Source: Planotetraspora silvatica (lineage in GTDB: Bacteria; Actinomycetota; Actinomycetes; Streptosporangiales; Streptosporangiaceae). Taken from it: DNA of 64,000 nt. Below are positions 25,344 through 34,538 of this stretch, piece by piece; within the stretch, counting starts at the first letter, position 1; the number at the start of each line of letters is the position of its first letter. The stretch lies in NCBI RefSeq assembly GCF_016863315.1, contig NZ_BOOQ01000021.1, positions 1-64,000 on the forward strand, written 5' to 3'. The translations under genes and the position numbers were made by a program. The notes under the pieces were generated by a model. That model made no database searches, was not told where the DNA came from, and saw nothing but the letters and a program-made list of their open reading frames with translations.

Positions 25344-26600
25344 TCAGGGGGACGCGAGCGCCTCCGTCGGCGACATGCGGGCAGCGCGGACCGCGGGGTA
25401 GAACCCGGCGACACCTCCGATCACCAGCGTCGCGAGCACGCCGCCCGCCATCGCCCAGACGGGAACGATGGACGGCCAGCCCTGGGACGTGGCGTAGGCG
25501 GCGGTCACGCCGATGCCGAGCAGCACTCCCCCGGCCCCGCCGATCAGCGACAACAACAGGGATTCGACGAGGAACTGGGACCGGATCTGCCCTCGCGTGG
25601 CCCCCAGGGACCGGCGCAGGCCGATCTCGGCGCGGCGTTCCAGCACGGAGATGACCATGGTGTTGGCCACGCCCACCCCGCCGACGATCAAGGCGACTCC
25701 GCCCAGGCCGAGCAGCAGCGCGTTGAGCGTCGCGTCGGTCGCCTGCTTGGCGGCGAGCGCGTCGGAGGGCCGGGAGACCTCGACCTCGTTGGGGTTCTCC
25801 GGGTTGGCGGTGGCCGCCAGGACGTCCCGCACCGCGACGACCTGCTCCTCCTCGGCCCTGGTGTAGACCGTCGTGGGGTAGCCGTCGAAGTCGAGCCGCT
25901 CCTCGGCGACCGGCCAGCCGACGAGCGCGGCGGCGTCCAGTTCGGGGGCGAGTGGCACCGGCGCGAGCACGCCGACGACGGTGAACCACCGGCCGCCGAG
26001 CCAGACCCGCTGGTCGGGCCCCGCCTTGGTGACCCCCAGCCGGTCGGCCGCCCTGTCCCCGAGGACCACGGCAGGAAGGCCATGGGTGGCCTCATTGAGC
26101 CAGGTGCCGCTGGCGACCGTCGCGCCGACGTCCCCGAGCAGGTCGAGCCTGGCCGCCTGGACCGAGATGCCGCCGGTCTGGCCCTCCGGGATGTGGTCGT
26201 TCCGGTAGACCTTGGCGCTCGTGGCGCCGATCGCGGTCACCGAGGTGACGGGGGCGATCTGGCCGATCATCCCCTCCGCCTCGGCCGGCAGGTGGGAGTT
26301 CTCCCCGAAGAAGGTCTGGCCCGGCGAGACCGTGAGCAGGTTGGTGCCGAGCGCGGCGAGTTGCCGGTTCAGCTTCTCCTGGCTGGAGGCCGAGATGCCG
26401 ACCACTCCGATCATCGCGGCGATGCCGATCGCGATTCCGAGCGCCGACAGGAAGACCCGCAACGGCCGGGCCCGCAGCCCGGCCCCGCCCACCCTGATCA
26501 CATCCCGTGGGCGGAGCCGCGCGGGAGTCGGCCTGCCGGACCGCCCGCCCCTCGCGTGCCCCGGGATCGGTTCCGCCGGGTTCTGCGCCGTGGTCAGCAT
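25344..26600 (-). CDS. MacB-type ABC transporter permease (FtsX family)
   Basis: A 418-aa permease with the MacB/FtsX layout: an N-terminal helix (about residues 46-66), a large extracytoplasmic domain (to about 290), then three helices (about 295-395). Last gene of a six-gene minus-strand operon. The start overlaps the ATPase gene stop by 7 nt. With the ATPase and the adaptor it should form an export or envelope mechanotransmission complex for lipoproteins, peptides or antimicrobials. Confidence 0.9.
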   Translation of the reverse strand: MLTTAQNPAEPIPGHARGGRSGRPTPARLRPRDVIRVGGAGLRARPLRVFLSALGIAIGIAAMIGVVGISASSQEKLNRQLAALGTNLLTVSPGQTFFGENSHLPAEAEGMIGQIAPVTSVTAIGATSAKVYRNDHIPEGQTGGISVQAARLDLLGDVGATVASGTWLNEATHGLPAVVLGDRAADRLGVTKAGPDQRVWLGGRWFTVVGVLAPVPLAPELDAAALVGWPVAEERLDFDGYPTTVYTRAEEEQVVAVRDVLAATANPENPNEVEVSRPSDALAAKQATDATLNALLLGLGGVALIVGGVGVANTMVISVLERRAEIGLRRSLGATRGQIRSQFLVESLLLSLIGGAGGVLLGIGVTAAYATSQGWPSIVPVWAMAGGVLATLVIGGVAGFYPAVRAARMSPTEALASP

Positions 26601-27325
26601 GCCGGCACCCGCCTCACCTGGGAGTCCTCCATCACGCGGCCGTCGAGCATCTCGATCCGCCTGGGCAGCCCGGCGGCGATGTCCCGATCATGCGTGATGA
26701 TCACCACGGTGGTCCCGCCCTGGTGGAGCTCCTGGAGCAGCCCCATCACGCCGGCGCCCGAGGAGGAGTCGAGGTTGCCGGTGGGCTCGTCGGCGAGGAG
26801 CAGCAGAGGGTCGCCGACGACGGCGCGGGCGATCGCCACTCGCTGCCGCTCGCCGCCGGAGAGCTCATGCGGGCGGTGGTCGAGCCGGTGTCCCAGGCCG
26901 ACCCTGCGCAACGCCTCCGCGGCACGTCCGCGCCGTTCGCCGAGCGCGGCGCCCGAATAGAGCAGCCCGTCGGCGACGTTGTCGAGGGAGGGGACTCCGG
27001 CCGCGAGGTGGAAGTGCTGGAAGACGAAGCCGATCACCCCGGCCCGCAGGGCGGACAACTCCCGGTCGGACAACTCCGCGATGTCGTGGCCGGCGATCCG
27101 GACCGTGCCCTCCGTTGGCCGGTCCAGCGTGCCGATCATGTTCAGCATCGTCGACTTCCCCGAGCCGGAGGGGCCGACGATGCCGACGAGTTCGCCGTAG
27201 CGGATGGTCGTCGCGGCTCCGCGGAGCGCGGCCACGCCGCCGCCGTAGACCTTGCTGACGCCCGCGAGTTCCACGATGTACGGTCCGCCGGCCGCCTCGG
27301 GCGTGGTGACGCCGTCCCGGCTCAC
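26594..27325 (-). CDS. MacB/LolD-type ABC transporter ATPase
   Basis: A 243-aa ATPase with Walker [10 protein letters not shown] (residues 51-59), signature [14 protein letters not shown] and Walker [14 protein letters not shown], the last being diagnostic of the MacB/LolD class. A GTG start at 27325 overlaps the adaptor stop (GTGA). Energises the adjacent FtsX-type permease. Confidence 0.94.
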   Translation of the reverse strand: MSRDGVTTPEAAGGPYIVELAGVSKVYGGGVAALRGAATTIRYGELVGIVGPSGSGKSTMLNMIGTLDRPTEGTVRIAGHDIAELSDRELSALRAGVIGFVFQHFHLAAGVPSLDNVADGLLYSGAALGERRGRAAEALRRVGLGHRLDHRPHELSGGERQRVAIARAVVGDPLLLLADEPTGNLDSSSGAGVMGLLQELHQGGTTVVIITHDRDIAAGLPRRIEMLDGRVMEDSQVRRVPAC

Positions 27326-28473
27326 GAGGGCACCACCACGGTCGCACCCTCGTCCACCCCGGTCACCTCGACCTTGCCGTCGGCGAACATCCCGGTCTCG
27401 ACCGCGACGTAGCGGGTGGCGGGGCCCTCCACGACCTGCACGCCGTACCCGCCCTCGGCCAGGGCCACCAGGGCACCGACCGGGACGACGAGCACGTCCT
27501 CGCGCTCCGCGGAGACGATGGTGACGTCCACGGGAGCGGTGTCGTAGGTCTTGAGCTCGCCGTCGTCGCGCACCGAGACGACCACGTCGACCGTGGTCGT
27601 CGTCTCGTTCTGGGTCGTCGTCTCCGTCGCCACCTTGCCGACGCTCGTCACGGTGCCCTGGACGGTGGAACCGTCCGGCAACTCGACGCTCGCCTTGATC
27701 CCCTTCTTGACCAGGTGCTGGTCGGCCACGTCGAGGGGGACCGTGACCTCGCGGGTGGTGCCGGTGTAGGTGAGGACGGGCCCGGCCGCCTGGCCGCCGA
27801 GCGCGGCCTTGAGTTCGGCGATCCGGAGCGGGCCGTCGTGGACGACGACGTCGCCGGGCGCGACCTGTCCCGTGACCTTCAGTCCGAGGTCGTCCTGCCA
27901 TTCCTCGACCGCCTCGCGGGTGGCCCAGGTGAACTCGTCGTCCACGGTGAAGCCGTCGTATCCGAGCTTGGCCAGGTTCTGCTCCAGCATCCTGACGTCC
28001 CGGCCCTCGACCCCGTTCTGGAGGACCCGGTAGAGGGGCGTGACGCCGTAGAGGAGCGGGACCCGGTCGGCGTCGGCGCTGTAGACCGCACGCCCTCTGG
28101 TGATCGTCGCGCCCGGAGCCGGGAGCCAGGTGATCGTGCCCTGCCCGCGGCCGGTGACGGTGGCCGTGTCACCGTAGCCGAGGGTGCCGTCGACCTCCTT
28201 GGTGTCGGTCAGCGTCGCCCGCTCTACCGTGGCCGTCGCGGGGGGCGTCCGCTCTGCGGCCGCCGGGCCGCTCTCGCCCCCCACGCCGATCGCGGTCGCG
28301 GCGACGGCCGCCGCGAGCAGCGCGACGCCGCCGGTCGCGGCCGCCGTCCTGACCACCCGGCGCCGTCGCGGGCGACGGACCGGCTCGTCCCGGCGTCCGG
28401 TCTCGTCGTGCGGCGTGTGCGCCGCCGAGTGCTCGCCGGCGCGCTCCATCGCCGTCTCCCGGGTGCCGGTCAC
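27322..28473 (-). CDS. Membrane adaptor protein with peptidoglycan-binding domain
   Basis: A 383-aa protein with one N-terminal transmembrane anchor (about residues 43-65) and an extracytoplasmic part of HlyD/MacA type. It contains a PG_binding_1 motif ([22 protein letters not shown], about residues 155-176) and C-terminal beta-barrel segments ([12 protein letters not shown]). The GTG at 28473 overlaps the lipoprotein stop by GTGA; an ATG eight codons in is an alternative. Such adaptors couple MacAB-like transporters to the cell wall in monoderm bacteria. Confidence 0.87.
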   Translation of the reverse strand: MTGTRETAMERAGEHSAAHTPHDETGRRDEPVRRPRRRRVVRTAAATGGVALLAAAVAATAIGVGGESGPAAAERTPPATATVERATLTDTKEVDGTLGYGDTATVTGRGQGTITWLPAPGATITRGRAVYSADADRVPLLYGVTPLYRVLQNGVEGRDVRMLEQNLAKLGYDGFTVDDEFTWATREAVEEWQDDLGLKVTGQVAPGDVVVHDGPLRIAELKAALGGQAAGPVLTYTGTTREVTVPLDVADQHLVKKGIKASVELPDGSTVQGTVTSVGKVATETTTQNETTTTVDVVVSVRDDGELKTYDTAPVDVTIVSAEREDVLVVPVGALVALAEGGYGVQVVEGPATRYVAVETGMFADGKVEVTGVDEGATVVVPS

Positions 28474-29012
28474 GGCCTGCCTCCCACCGGGCCCAGTTGG
28501 CCCAGCTTGTCCCTGCACGCCTCTGTGGCCTTCTGGAACTTGGGATCGTCGGGACCGAACCCGGGACCTCCTCCGGTGATCTTCACTCCGCCGCCGCTGA
28601 AGTCCGGATCGGGCATGTCGACGCCGTGGTCCCGCATGCACTGGGCGAACGCGAGAAGCTTCTCCTGCTGCTCGGGGGTTACCTCGGGGCCCTTCTCACC
28701 GAACGGGTTCAGGCTGCGGCACGCCTCCATCGCCTTCTGGACCTTCGCCTCGCCGCCCTTCTCACCGTCCACGCGCAGGCGCATGCCTCCCTTCCCGTCG
28801 GTCTCCGGATCGGGCATGTCCACGCCGTGGTCCCGCATGCACTGGGCGAACTTCCTGCCCTGCTCCGCGGGGTCCACCGAGGGTGTCGGGGAGGCGCTCG
28901 CCTGCGACGCGGTCTCGGTGCCCTTGACCGAGGCCACGCCCGGCGAGCCGTCGGCTTGTCCGCATCCGACGGCGAACGCGAGGAGCGCCGCCGCCACAAG
29001 TGTTCTTCGCAT
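28470..29012 (-). CDS. Secreted lipoprotein with duplicated CMRDHGVDMPDP motif
   Basis: A 180-aa lipoprotein (lipobox AFAVGC). The mature part contains two copies of FAQCMRDHGVDMPDP, at about residues 55-69 and 121-135, each followed by an acidic/Gly segment and an A/EACR Cys. The four Cys residues suggest two disulfides. Function unknown. The family is seen next to MacAB-type transporters in actinomycetes, and here it lies between the histidine kinase and the adaptor gene, so it may be the sensor or cargo of this system. Confidence 0.82.
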   Translation of the reverse strand: MRRTLVAAALLAFAVGCGQADGSPGVASVKGTETASQASASPTPSVDPAEQGRKFAQCMRDHGVDMPDPETDGKGGMRLRVDGEKGGEAKVQKAMEACRSLNPFGEKGPEVTPEQQEKLLAFAQCMRDHGVDMPDPDFSGGGVKITGGGPGFGPDDPKFQKATEACRDKLGQLGPVGGRP

Positions 29013-29053
29013 GAGCCCGATGCTGCTCGGCGCCCATCGGAGCCGGCCCGGAG

Positions 29054-30616
29054 CTACCTCGGAGCACCATCAAAGTCCGGATCTTCCTGCTCCCCCGGCG
29101 AGGTGTGGAGCGGCAGCAGGACGCGGAACACGGCGCCCGTCTCAGCCTCCCTCTCAGCGCCCGTCGTCGTCCCGGAGGGTGCCAGTTCGACGCGTCCGCC
29201 GTGCGCCCGGACGATCGCGGCCACGATGGCGAGCCCGAGCCCGGCTCCGCCTTCGGCGCGGGAACGGCTCTGGCTGACGCGGTAGAGGCGCTCGAAGATG
29301 TGCGGCACATGGCCGGCCGGGATCCCCGGCCCGGTGTCCGCGACCTCGATGACTCCCATGAGCCCGGGAGCCGCCGCGCCCACGGCGATGGCGGGACCGG
29401 ACCCGGCCATGGCGACTCCCACCCGAACCGTGATCTTCGCATCCGGCGGCGTATGAGCGAGCGCGTTGGCCACCAGGTTGGCCGGCACCTGCCGCAACCG
29501 CGCCTCGTCCCCCACGACCACGACCGGGGCGAGCGACGAACCCAGACCGGCCAGCCGTACCTGCCGGTCGGGCACCCGGGCACGGGCGTCGCGGATCGTG
29601 TCGGCGGCGATCTCCAGGAGGTCGACTGGATGGCTGTCCATGGGACGTTCCTCGTCCAGGTGGGCCAGGGTGAGCAGGTCGTCGACCAGGACGCCCATCC
29701 GGCCGGCCTCGTCCTCGATCCTGCGCATGGCCTCGTCGAGCGGCGGCCCCGCCGGAGTGCCTCCCCTGCGGTACAGCTCGGCGAAGCCCCGCACGGAGGT
29801 GAGCGGCGTGCGTAACTCGTGAGAGGCGTCGGCGAGGAACCGGCGCATGCGCGCCTCCGACTGCGCCCGCGCGGCGATCTCCCTCTCGACGCGGTCCAGC
29901 ATCACGTTCATCGCGATGCCGAGGCGGCCGGGCTCCGTGTGCGGGTCGTCCGCCGGGACGCGCCGGCCGAAGTCGCCCGCGGCGATGTGCCCCGCCGTCT
30001 CCTCCATCCTGGTGAGCGGGCGCAGGCCGAGCCGTACCAGCGCGGCCGCGGCCAGTCCGAGCAGGAGCAGCACCACCGCCATGACTCCGGCGTCGATGGC
30101 GAGCAGCCACTTCTGGATGGCCTCGATCTCGGCCATCGACGAGGCCGTCACCATCGTCCCCCCGCCGGGGACGTCCACCGCCATCACGCGCCAGGACGGC
30201 CCGCCCCTGCCGGGCACCGTGTACGGCTCGCCTCTGTGGATCTCCTCGAAGGAGCCGAGATCCGGCCCGCTGATGGGCTGGGAGGGGAACCCGCCGGTCA
30301 GCCTTCCGTCCCGGGAGAAGAAGTAGATCGCCCGGTCGCCGACGATCCGCGCGACGATCTTCTTCTCCACCGGGATGCCGGCCTCCCCCGGGTCTCCCGG
30401 AGCGGTGAGCCCGGCGGGCGGGCGATCGGCCAGGGCGATCAGGCCCGAGGAGGCGACACCCGTGGTGGCGCTCAACTGGTCGTCGAGCCGGTCCATGAGA
30501 TAGCCGCGCAGCAGGGCCAGCCCCGCCGTGTTCGCCAGCACGAGCGCGAGACCGGTCAACGCGACGGCGGCCACCACGAGCCGGGTGCGCACCGTCCAGC
30601 GGCCCGGGCCCCTCAC
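29054..30616 (-). CDS. Sensor histidine kinase (HAMP, EnvZ/OmpR class)
   Basis: A 520-aa kinase: transmembrane helices at about residues 13-35 and 168-190 around an extracytoplasmic sensor loop, a HAMP domain, the phospho-acceptor box ASHELRTPLTSVRGF with its His, and ATP-binding N, G1 and G2 boxes (NLVANALAHTP, ADTGPGIP, GGAGLGLAIV). The GTG start at 30616 overlaps the response-regulator stop. It phosphorylates the OmpR-type regulator and lies upstream of the lipoprotein/MacAB genes it probably controls. Confidence 0.95.
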   Translation of the reverse strand: MRGPGRWTVRTRLVVAAVALTGLALVLANTAGLALLRGYLMDRLDDQLSATTGVASSGLIALADRPPAGLTAPGDPGEAGIPVEKKIVARIVGDRAIYFFSRDGRLTGGFPSQPISGPDLGSFEEIHRGEPYTVPGRGGPSWRVMAVDVPGGGTMVTASSMAEIEAIQKWLLAIDAGVMAVVLLLLGLAAAALVRLGLRPLTRMEETAGHIAAGDFGRRVPADDPHTEPGRLGIAMNVMLDRVEREIAARAQSEARMRRFLADASHELRTPLTSVRGFAELYRRGGTPAGPPLDEAMRRIEDEAGRMGVLVDDLLTLAHLDEERPMDSHPVDLLEIAADTIRDARARVPDRQVRLAGLGSSLAPVVVVGDEARLRQVPANLVANALAHTPPDAKITVRVGVAMAGSGPAIAVGAAAPGLMGVIEVADTGPGIPAGHVPHIFERLYRVSQSRSRAEGGAGLGLAIVAAIVRAHGGRVELAPSGTTTGAEREAETGAVFRVLLPLHTSPGEQEDPDFDGAPR

Positions 30617-31305
30617 GCGTCGCCCTTCCGCGGCAGCTTGAGGGTGTAGCCGACCCCGCGCACGGTCTGGATCAGCGGTGGATCCCATTTGTCGATCTTC
30701 TTGCGCAGGTAGTAGACGTACGACTCGACGATGCTGGAGTCGCCGTCGAAGTCGTACCGCCAGACCCGGTCGAGGATCTGCGTCTTGCTCACCACCCGCC
30801 CGGCGTTCGCGATCAGGTAGGCCAGCAGGTTGAACTCGGTGGGCGACAGGTCGACGAGGATCCCGGCGCGCCGCACCTCGTGGGCGTCCGGGTCCAGCTC
30901 CAGGTCGGCGTAGGACAGGACGTTGCCCTGCGGCGGCTCCGCGGCCCGGCTCCTGCGCAGGATCGCCCTGATCCGCAGGACGACCTCCTCGAGGCTGAAC
31001 GGCTTGGCGACGTAGTCGTCCGCGCCGATGCTCAGGCCCTGGACCCTGTCCTCCACCGTGTCCCGCGCGGTCAGGAACAACACGGGCACCTCACCCAGGC
31101 GCCGCGCCACCTCGAACCCGTCGAAGTCGGGCAGCATCACGTCGAGGACCACGATGTCGGGCTCGAACTCCCTGACCGCGGTCAGCGCCTGCGAACCGCT
31201 CTCGGCCGTTCTCACCTCGAAGGACACCAGGCGGAGCGTCTGGGACAGCAGCGTGCGGATGTTCGGCTCGTCGTCGACGACGAGAACCTTGGCGGCCCGA
31301 TCCAT
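30613..31305 (-). CDS. OmpR-family response regulator
   Basis: A 230-aa regulator with a receiver domain (acidic DDE near residue 12, phospho-acceptor D in VVLDVMLPDFDG, Lys in VAKPF) and a C-terminal OmpR winged helix (ending QTVRGVGYTLKLP). First gene of the minus-strand operon, divergent from the iron-regulated exporter. Confidence 0.96.
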   Translation of the reverse strand: MDRAAKVLVVDDEPNIRTLLSQTLRLVSFEVRTAESGSQALTAVREFEPDIVVLDVMLPDFDGFEVARRLGEVPVLFLTARDTVEDRVQGLSIGADDYVAKPFSLEEVVLRIRAILRRSRAAEPPQGNVLSYADLELDPDAHEVRRAGILVDLSPTEFNLLAYLIANAGRVVSKTQILDRVWRYDFDGDSSIVESYVYYLRKKIDKWDPPLIQTVRGVGYTLKLPRKGDA

Positions 31306-31424
31306 ATCTCAGGGTCTACCTGAGAATCCTCAATTTCCGCTCAAAGCCCGGTCATCAGGTCATCCCGGCCTCCGGAGGGCGCCTCGAGGACGGGCGGGCG
31401 CCCGGCTGGTCAGGTAACCCTTAC

Positions 31425-31443
31425 TTAGGATAGCCTTACCTAA
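31425..31443. promoter_or_regulatory. Iron box (DtxR/IdeR/DmdR-type operator)
   Basis: TTAGGATAGCCTTACCTAA matches the DtxR/IdeR consensus TWAGGTWAGSCTWACCTWA at 18 of 19 positions. It lies 29 nt before the exporter start, so that gene and the siderophore-binding lipoprotein should be repressed under iron-replete conditions. Confidence 0.88.
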
Positions 31444-31471
31444 ATTTTGCTCGGACCTGAAGGAGTGCGGC

Positions 31472-32596
31472 GTGCGACTGGTGCTCCGGTTCTACAGCCG
31501 GCTGCACGTCGCCGAGTACACCGGCCTGGCGGCCGTCCTGGTGGCCGGCTTCGTGCTGGTGCGCAGCGGGTCCGCGTCCATCGGGACGGCGACGGCGGCC
31601 ACGCTGTACTTCCACAGCCTGTTCGGCCCGATCAACTCGGCGCTCGTGCTGATCGACGACGCCCAGTCCGCGGGCGCGAGCCTCGCGCGACTGGTCGGCG
31701 TGGCGGCCGCGCCTCCCGGGGAACACGACGCCGGGCGTGAAGCCGCGCACGAGAACGGGCGCGCGGGCGATCAGGCGGCCGTGACGGTCTCCGGCCTCGG
31801 GCACGCGTACGAACCGGGCCGGCCCGTCCTGCACGACGTGGACCTCGTCCTGCGGACCGGCGAACGCGTGGCTCTGGTCGGGGCGAGCGGCGCGGGCAAG
31901 ACCACGCTCGCCAAGCTCATCGCGGGGGTGCATCGGCCGGCCACCGGGTCGGTACGGCTGGCGGTCGCCCCATCCGCGGACGACGGGCGCCCGGTCGCCC
32001 TGGTCACACAGGAGGTGCACGTCTTAGCGGGCCCCCTCGCCGACGACCTCCGGCTGGCCCGGCCCGGAGCCGCCGACGACGACCTCCGGGAGGCGCTCAC
32101 CCTCGTGGGCGCGCTCGACTGGGCCGAGGCGCTGCCCGACGGCATCGCGACCGTGGTGGGCGAGGGCGGCCACCGCCTCACCCCGACGCAGGTCCAGCAG
32201 GTCGCCCTCGCCCGCCTCGTCCTGGCCGATCCACCGGTCGCGGTGCTCGACGAGGCGACGGCCGAGGCGGGCAGCACGGGGGCACGCGCCCTGGAGTCGG
32301 CCGCGGACCGGGCGATCGAGGGCCGCACCGCCCTGGTCGTCGCGCACCGCCTGACCCAGGCCGCGACCGCCGACCGGGTCGTCGTCATGGACGCCGGCCG
32401 CATCGTCGAGATCGGCCCCCATGACGAACTGCGGGCCGCCGGCGGAAGTTACGCCGCGCTCTGGGAGGCGTGGTCGGACACCCGCGCACCGCACCCGCCC
32501 GGCCCCCCTCACCTGCCCGGCCCTCCTGACACCCCGCACCGCCCTCACCCGCCGAACGACGCCCCCCGGCACACGACGAATCCGAAATCGACATGA
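31472..32596 (+). CDS. Shortened ABC exporter (partial TMD plus NBD), siderophore-associated
   Basis: A 374-aa protein. Only the last 85-90 residues of the transmembrane domain are present (two hydrophobic stretches, about 15-50), then a full ABC domain with Walker A GASGAGKTT and Walker B VAVLDEATAEAG. The signature is LTPTQVQQ rather than LSGGQ, a variant I associate with actinobacterial siderophore exporters. Full family members have about 580 residues, so roughly 200 residues of membrane domain are missing. Yet the GTG start has an ideal AAGGAG site and an iron box upstream. Either a 5'-deleted remnant fused to the promoter or a rare short form. The Pro/His-rich tail is also unusual. Confidence 0.7.
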   Translation: MRLVLRFYSRLHVAEYTGLAAVLVAGFVLVRSGSASIGTATAATLYFHSLFGPINSALVLIDDAQSAGASLARLVGVAAAPPGEHDAGREAAHENGRAGDQAAVTVSGLGHAYEPGRPVLHDVDLVLRTGERVALVGASGAGKTTLAKLIAGVHRPATGSVRLAVAPSADDGRPVALVTQEVHVLAGPLADDLRLARPGAADDDLREALTLVGALDWAEALPDGIATVVGEGGHRLTPTQVQQVALARLVLADPPVAVLDEATAEAGSTGARALESAADRAIEGRTALVVAHRLTQAATADRVVVMDAGRIVEIGPHDELRAAGGSYAALWEAWSDTRAPHPPGPPHLPGPPDTPHRPHPPNDAPRHTTNPKST

Positions 32597-32607
32597 AGGG
32601 TCTTTTG

Positions 32608-33675
32608 ATGTTCCGCTCCCTGAGAGGCACCCGGCTCGCGGTGGGACTCGCCTCCGCCCTGCTCCTGTTCGGCGCCGCCGCGTGCGGCTCGGGCTCCGGC
32701 ACCACCGGCTCCGCCTCCGGGCAGCCCTCGGCCTCCACGCCGCAGACCGGCGCCTTCCCGGTGACGATCCAGCACAAGTTCGGGTCCACCACCATCCCGG
32801 CCGAACCCCAGCGCATCGTCACCGTGGGCCTGACCGACCAGGACGCCGTGCTGGCCCTCGGCAAGGTGCCGGTCGGGACGACCGAGTGGATCGGCGGCTA
32901 CAAGGGCGCCATCGGGCCGTGGGCCGCCGGCAAGCTGGGCTCCTCCGCCGTGCCGACCGTGCTGAAGGACACCGGCACCGGCCCCCAGATCGAGAAGATC
33001 GCCGCGCTGCGCCCCGACCTGATCCTCGCCCTGTACTCGGGGCTGACGAAGGACCAGTACGAACTGCTCTCGAAGATCGCCCCGGTCGTGGCCCAGCCCG
33101 CGCAGTTCTCCGACTACGGCATCCCGTGGCAGCAGCAGACCCAGACCATCGGCACCGCGCTCGGCAAGCAGGCCGAGGCGAACAAGCTCGTCGCGGACGT
33201 CGAGGCCCGCTTCAGCGCCGCGAAGCAGGAGCACCCCGGCTTCATGAAGGCCACGGCGGTGATGGCCACGCCGTACGAGGGCATCTTCGTCTACGGCAGC
33301 CAGGACGGCCGTTCGCGGGTGCTCACCTCGCTCGGCTTCACGCTGCCCGCCGGTCTGGACGCGGTCGTCGGCGACGAGTTCGGCGCCAACATCAGCAAGG
33401 AGCGCACCGACCTGCTCGACACCGGCGCGATCGTGTGGATCGTCTCCGACCCCACGAAGGGCGCGGCCACCCTCCACGCGGACAAGCTGTACGGCGACCT
33501 GAACGTGGTCAATCAGGGCCGTGAGGTCTACATCCAGGAAACCGGTGACTACGGCAACGCCATTTCGTTCGTGTCGGTGCTGAGCCTGCCGTACACGCTC
33601 GACAGGCTGGTGCCGCAACTCGCGGCGGCCGTGGACGGCGACCCCGCGACACCGGTGGAGCAGGCCGCCTCCTGA
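32608..33675 (+). CDS. Siderophore ABC transporter binding lipoprotein (FepB/FecB type)
   Basis: A 355-aa lipoprotein (lipobox LFGAAAC) of the TroA-like siderophore-binding class, with the typical opening TTIPAEPQRIVTVGLTDQDAVLALG. An ATG at 32593 overlaps the exporter stop, but the ATG at 32608 has AAGGG at correct spacing and directly precedes the signal peptide. It delivers ferric siderophore to the FecCD/FecE importer encoded 3 kb downstream. The intervening genes are a separately regulated TetR/MFS/hydrolase cassette. Confidence 0.93.
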   Translation: MFRSLRGTRLAVGLASALLLFGAAACGSGSGTTGSASGQPSASTPQTGAFPVTIQHKFGSTTIPAEPQRIVTVGLTDQDAVLALGKVPVGTTEWIGGYKGAIGPWAAGKLGSSAVPTVLKDTGTGPQIEKIAALRPDLILALYSGLTKDQYELLSKIAPVVAQPAQFSDYGIPWQQQTQTIGTALGKQAEANKLVADVEARFSAAKQEHPGFMKATAVMATPYEGIFVYGSQDGRSRVLTSLGFTLPAGLDAVVGDEFGANISKERTDLLDTGAIVWIVSDPTKGAATLHADKLYGDLNVVNQGREVYIQETGDYGNAISFVSVLSLPYTLDRLVPQLAAAVDGDPATPVEQAAS

Positions 33676-33689
33676 CACTCCCATGAGCC

Positions 33690-33725
33690 GGTCTCCCTGA
33701 GCCTCGCCTCCGGCGCAGGGAGACC
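33690..33725. terminator. Hairpin after the siderophore-binding gene
   Basis: Nine-bp arms GGTCTCCCT (33690-33698) and AGGGAGACC (33717-33725), immediately downstream of the lipoprotein gene. Confidence 0.65.
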
Positions 33726-33727
33726 AC

Positions 33728-33761
33728 GAGGGGCCGGGCCGCGATCGCGGCCCGGCCCCTC
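33728..33761. terminator. Perfect 34-bp palindrome between convergent genes
   Basis: A gapless palindrome with 17-bp arms (left arm GAGGGGCCGGGCCGCGA). It lies between the plus-strand lipoprotein gene and the minus-strand TetR gene and is best read as a bidirectional terminator that can form a cruciform. Confidence 0.75.
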
Positions 33762-33798
33762 TGCACGTCTCCCGGACATACCCGACCCGGCGAGCGGG

Positions 33799-34380
33799 TC
33801 AGGAGGCGGCGGACAACAAGGTGAGTGCGGCGTGGCGGGCGTGCTCACCCGCGCCGGCGCCGCCGTGATGCGCGGCGACGACGGTCGCACCCTCGACCAG
33901 CATGAGCAGCTGCCGCCCCAGAACCTGGGGGGCGGAGGCTCCGGCGCGCTCGGCGATGCCGGTCAGCAACTCGAGGTATCGGTCGAGATGACGTGCGGTG
34001 ATGGCGCGTACGGTCTCGACGTGGTGCTGGGCGGCCGCGTTCAGCATCGCGCAGCCGCGGAAGACCGGGTCGTCGTACCACTGCTGGAGGGCGTCGAACA
34101 CGGCGGCGAGCTGGTCGCGGGGGTCGTCGCCGGCGGCCACGGCGGCCGCGGCCAGCCATTGCACGACGCGCTCGCTGCGCTGCCGGAGCATGGCCTCGAC
34201 CAGGCCCTCCTTGGTGCCGAAGTGCCGGTAGAGCGTCTCCTTGGACACCCCGATGCGGCTGCACAGCTCAGCGACGCCGACGCCGTCGAGGCCGCGCTCG
34301 TACAGCACCGCGGTGGCCGCTTCCAGGATGGCGGCGCGGGTGCGCGCCGGGTCGATCGTCGAGCCTTTGGCGACTGGCAT
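33799..34380 (-). CDS. TetR-family repressor
   Basis: A 193-aa regulator with N-terminal helix-turn-helix (about residues 15-60, VAELCSRIGVSKETLYRHFGTKEGLVEAML) and a C-terminal domain ending QLLMLVEGATVVAAHHG. It is divergent from an MFS transporter gene. Two operator-like repeats lie between them, so it should repress itself and the transporter/hydrolase pair until an inducer binds. Confidence 0.93.
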   Translation of the reverse strand: MPVAKGSTIDPARTRAAILEAATAVLYERGLDGVGVAELCSRIGVSKETLYRHFGTKEGLVEAMLRQRSERVVQWLAAAAVAAGDDPRDQLAAVFDALQQWYDDPVFRGCAMLNAAAQHHVETVRAITARHLDRYLELLTGIAERAGASAPQVLGRQLLMLVEGATVVAAHHGGAGAGEHARHAALTLLSAAS

Positions 34381-34390
34381 GGGATGGATG

Positions 34391-34446
34391 GTACCGCTCG
34401 GTTCGATCTGATGCTAGCGTCTCGGATCGTACCGATCGGTTCGACC
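34391..34446. promoter_or_regulatory. Twin TetR operator sites
   Basis: Two nearly identical 18-bp sites, GTACCGCTCGGTTCGATC (34391-34408) and GTACCGATCGGTTCGACC (34429-34446), spaced 38 bp. The second holds the perfect palindrome ACCGATCGGT. They lie between the TetR gene and the MFS leader frame, the expected place for operators. Confidence 0.75.
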
Positions 34447-34460
34447 TTGGGGAGTCCTCC

Positions 34461-34538
34461 ATGATCAACCCACTTGCCGCCGCCCTCCGTGTGACCCTCA
34501 CACGTACGATCTCGAGCTTCCCCGCGCAGGGTTCATGA
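34461..34538 (+). CDS. 25-codon leader peptide overlapping the MFS gene
   Basis: A 25-aa open frame (begins MINPLAAALRV). It has its own ribosome site GGGGAG at 34449-34454 with 6-nt spacing, and its TGA overlaps the MFS ATG (ATGA). The MFS gene itself has no clear ribosome site, so its translation probably depends on reading of this leader. No known leader family recognised. Confidence 0.5.
   Translation: MINPLAAALRVTLTRTISSFPAQGS

Noticed and set aside
26594-27901. 435-aa version of the MacB-type ATPase
   Set aside because: The first part is low-complexity Arg/Gly sequence opposite to real coding frame of the adaptor gene; GTG at 27325 overlaps the adaptor stop.
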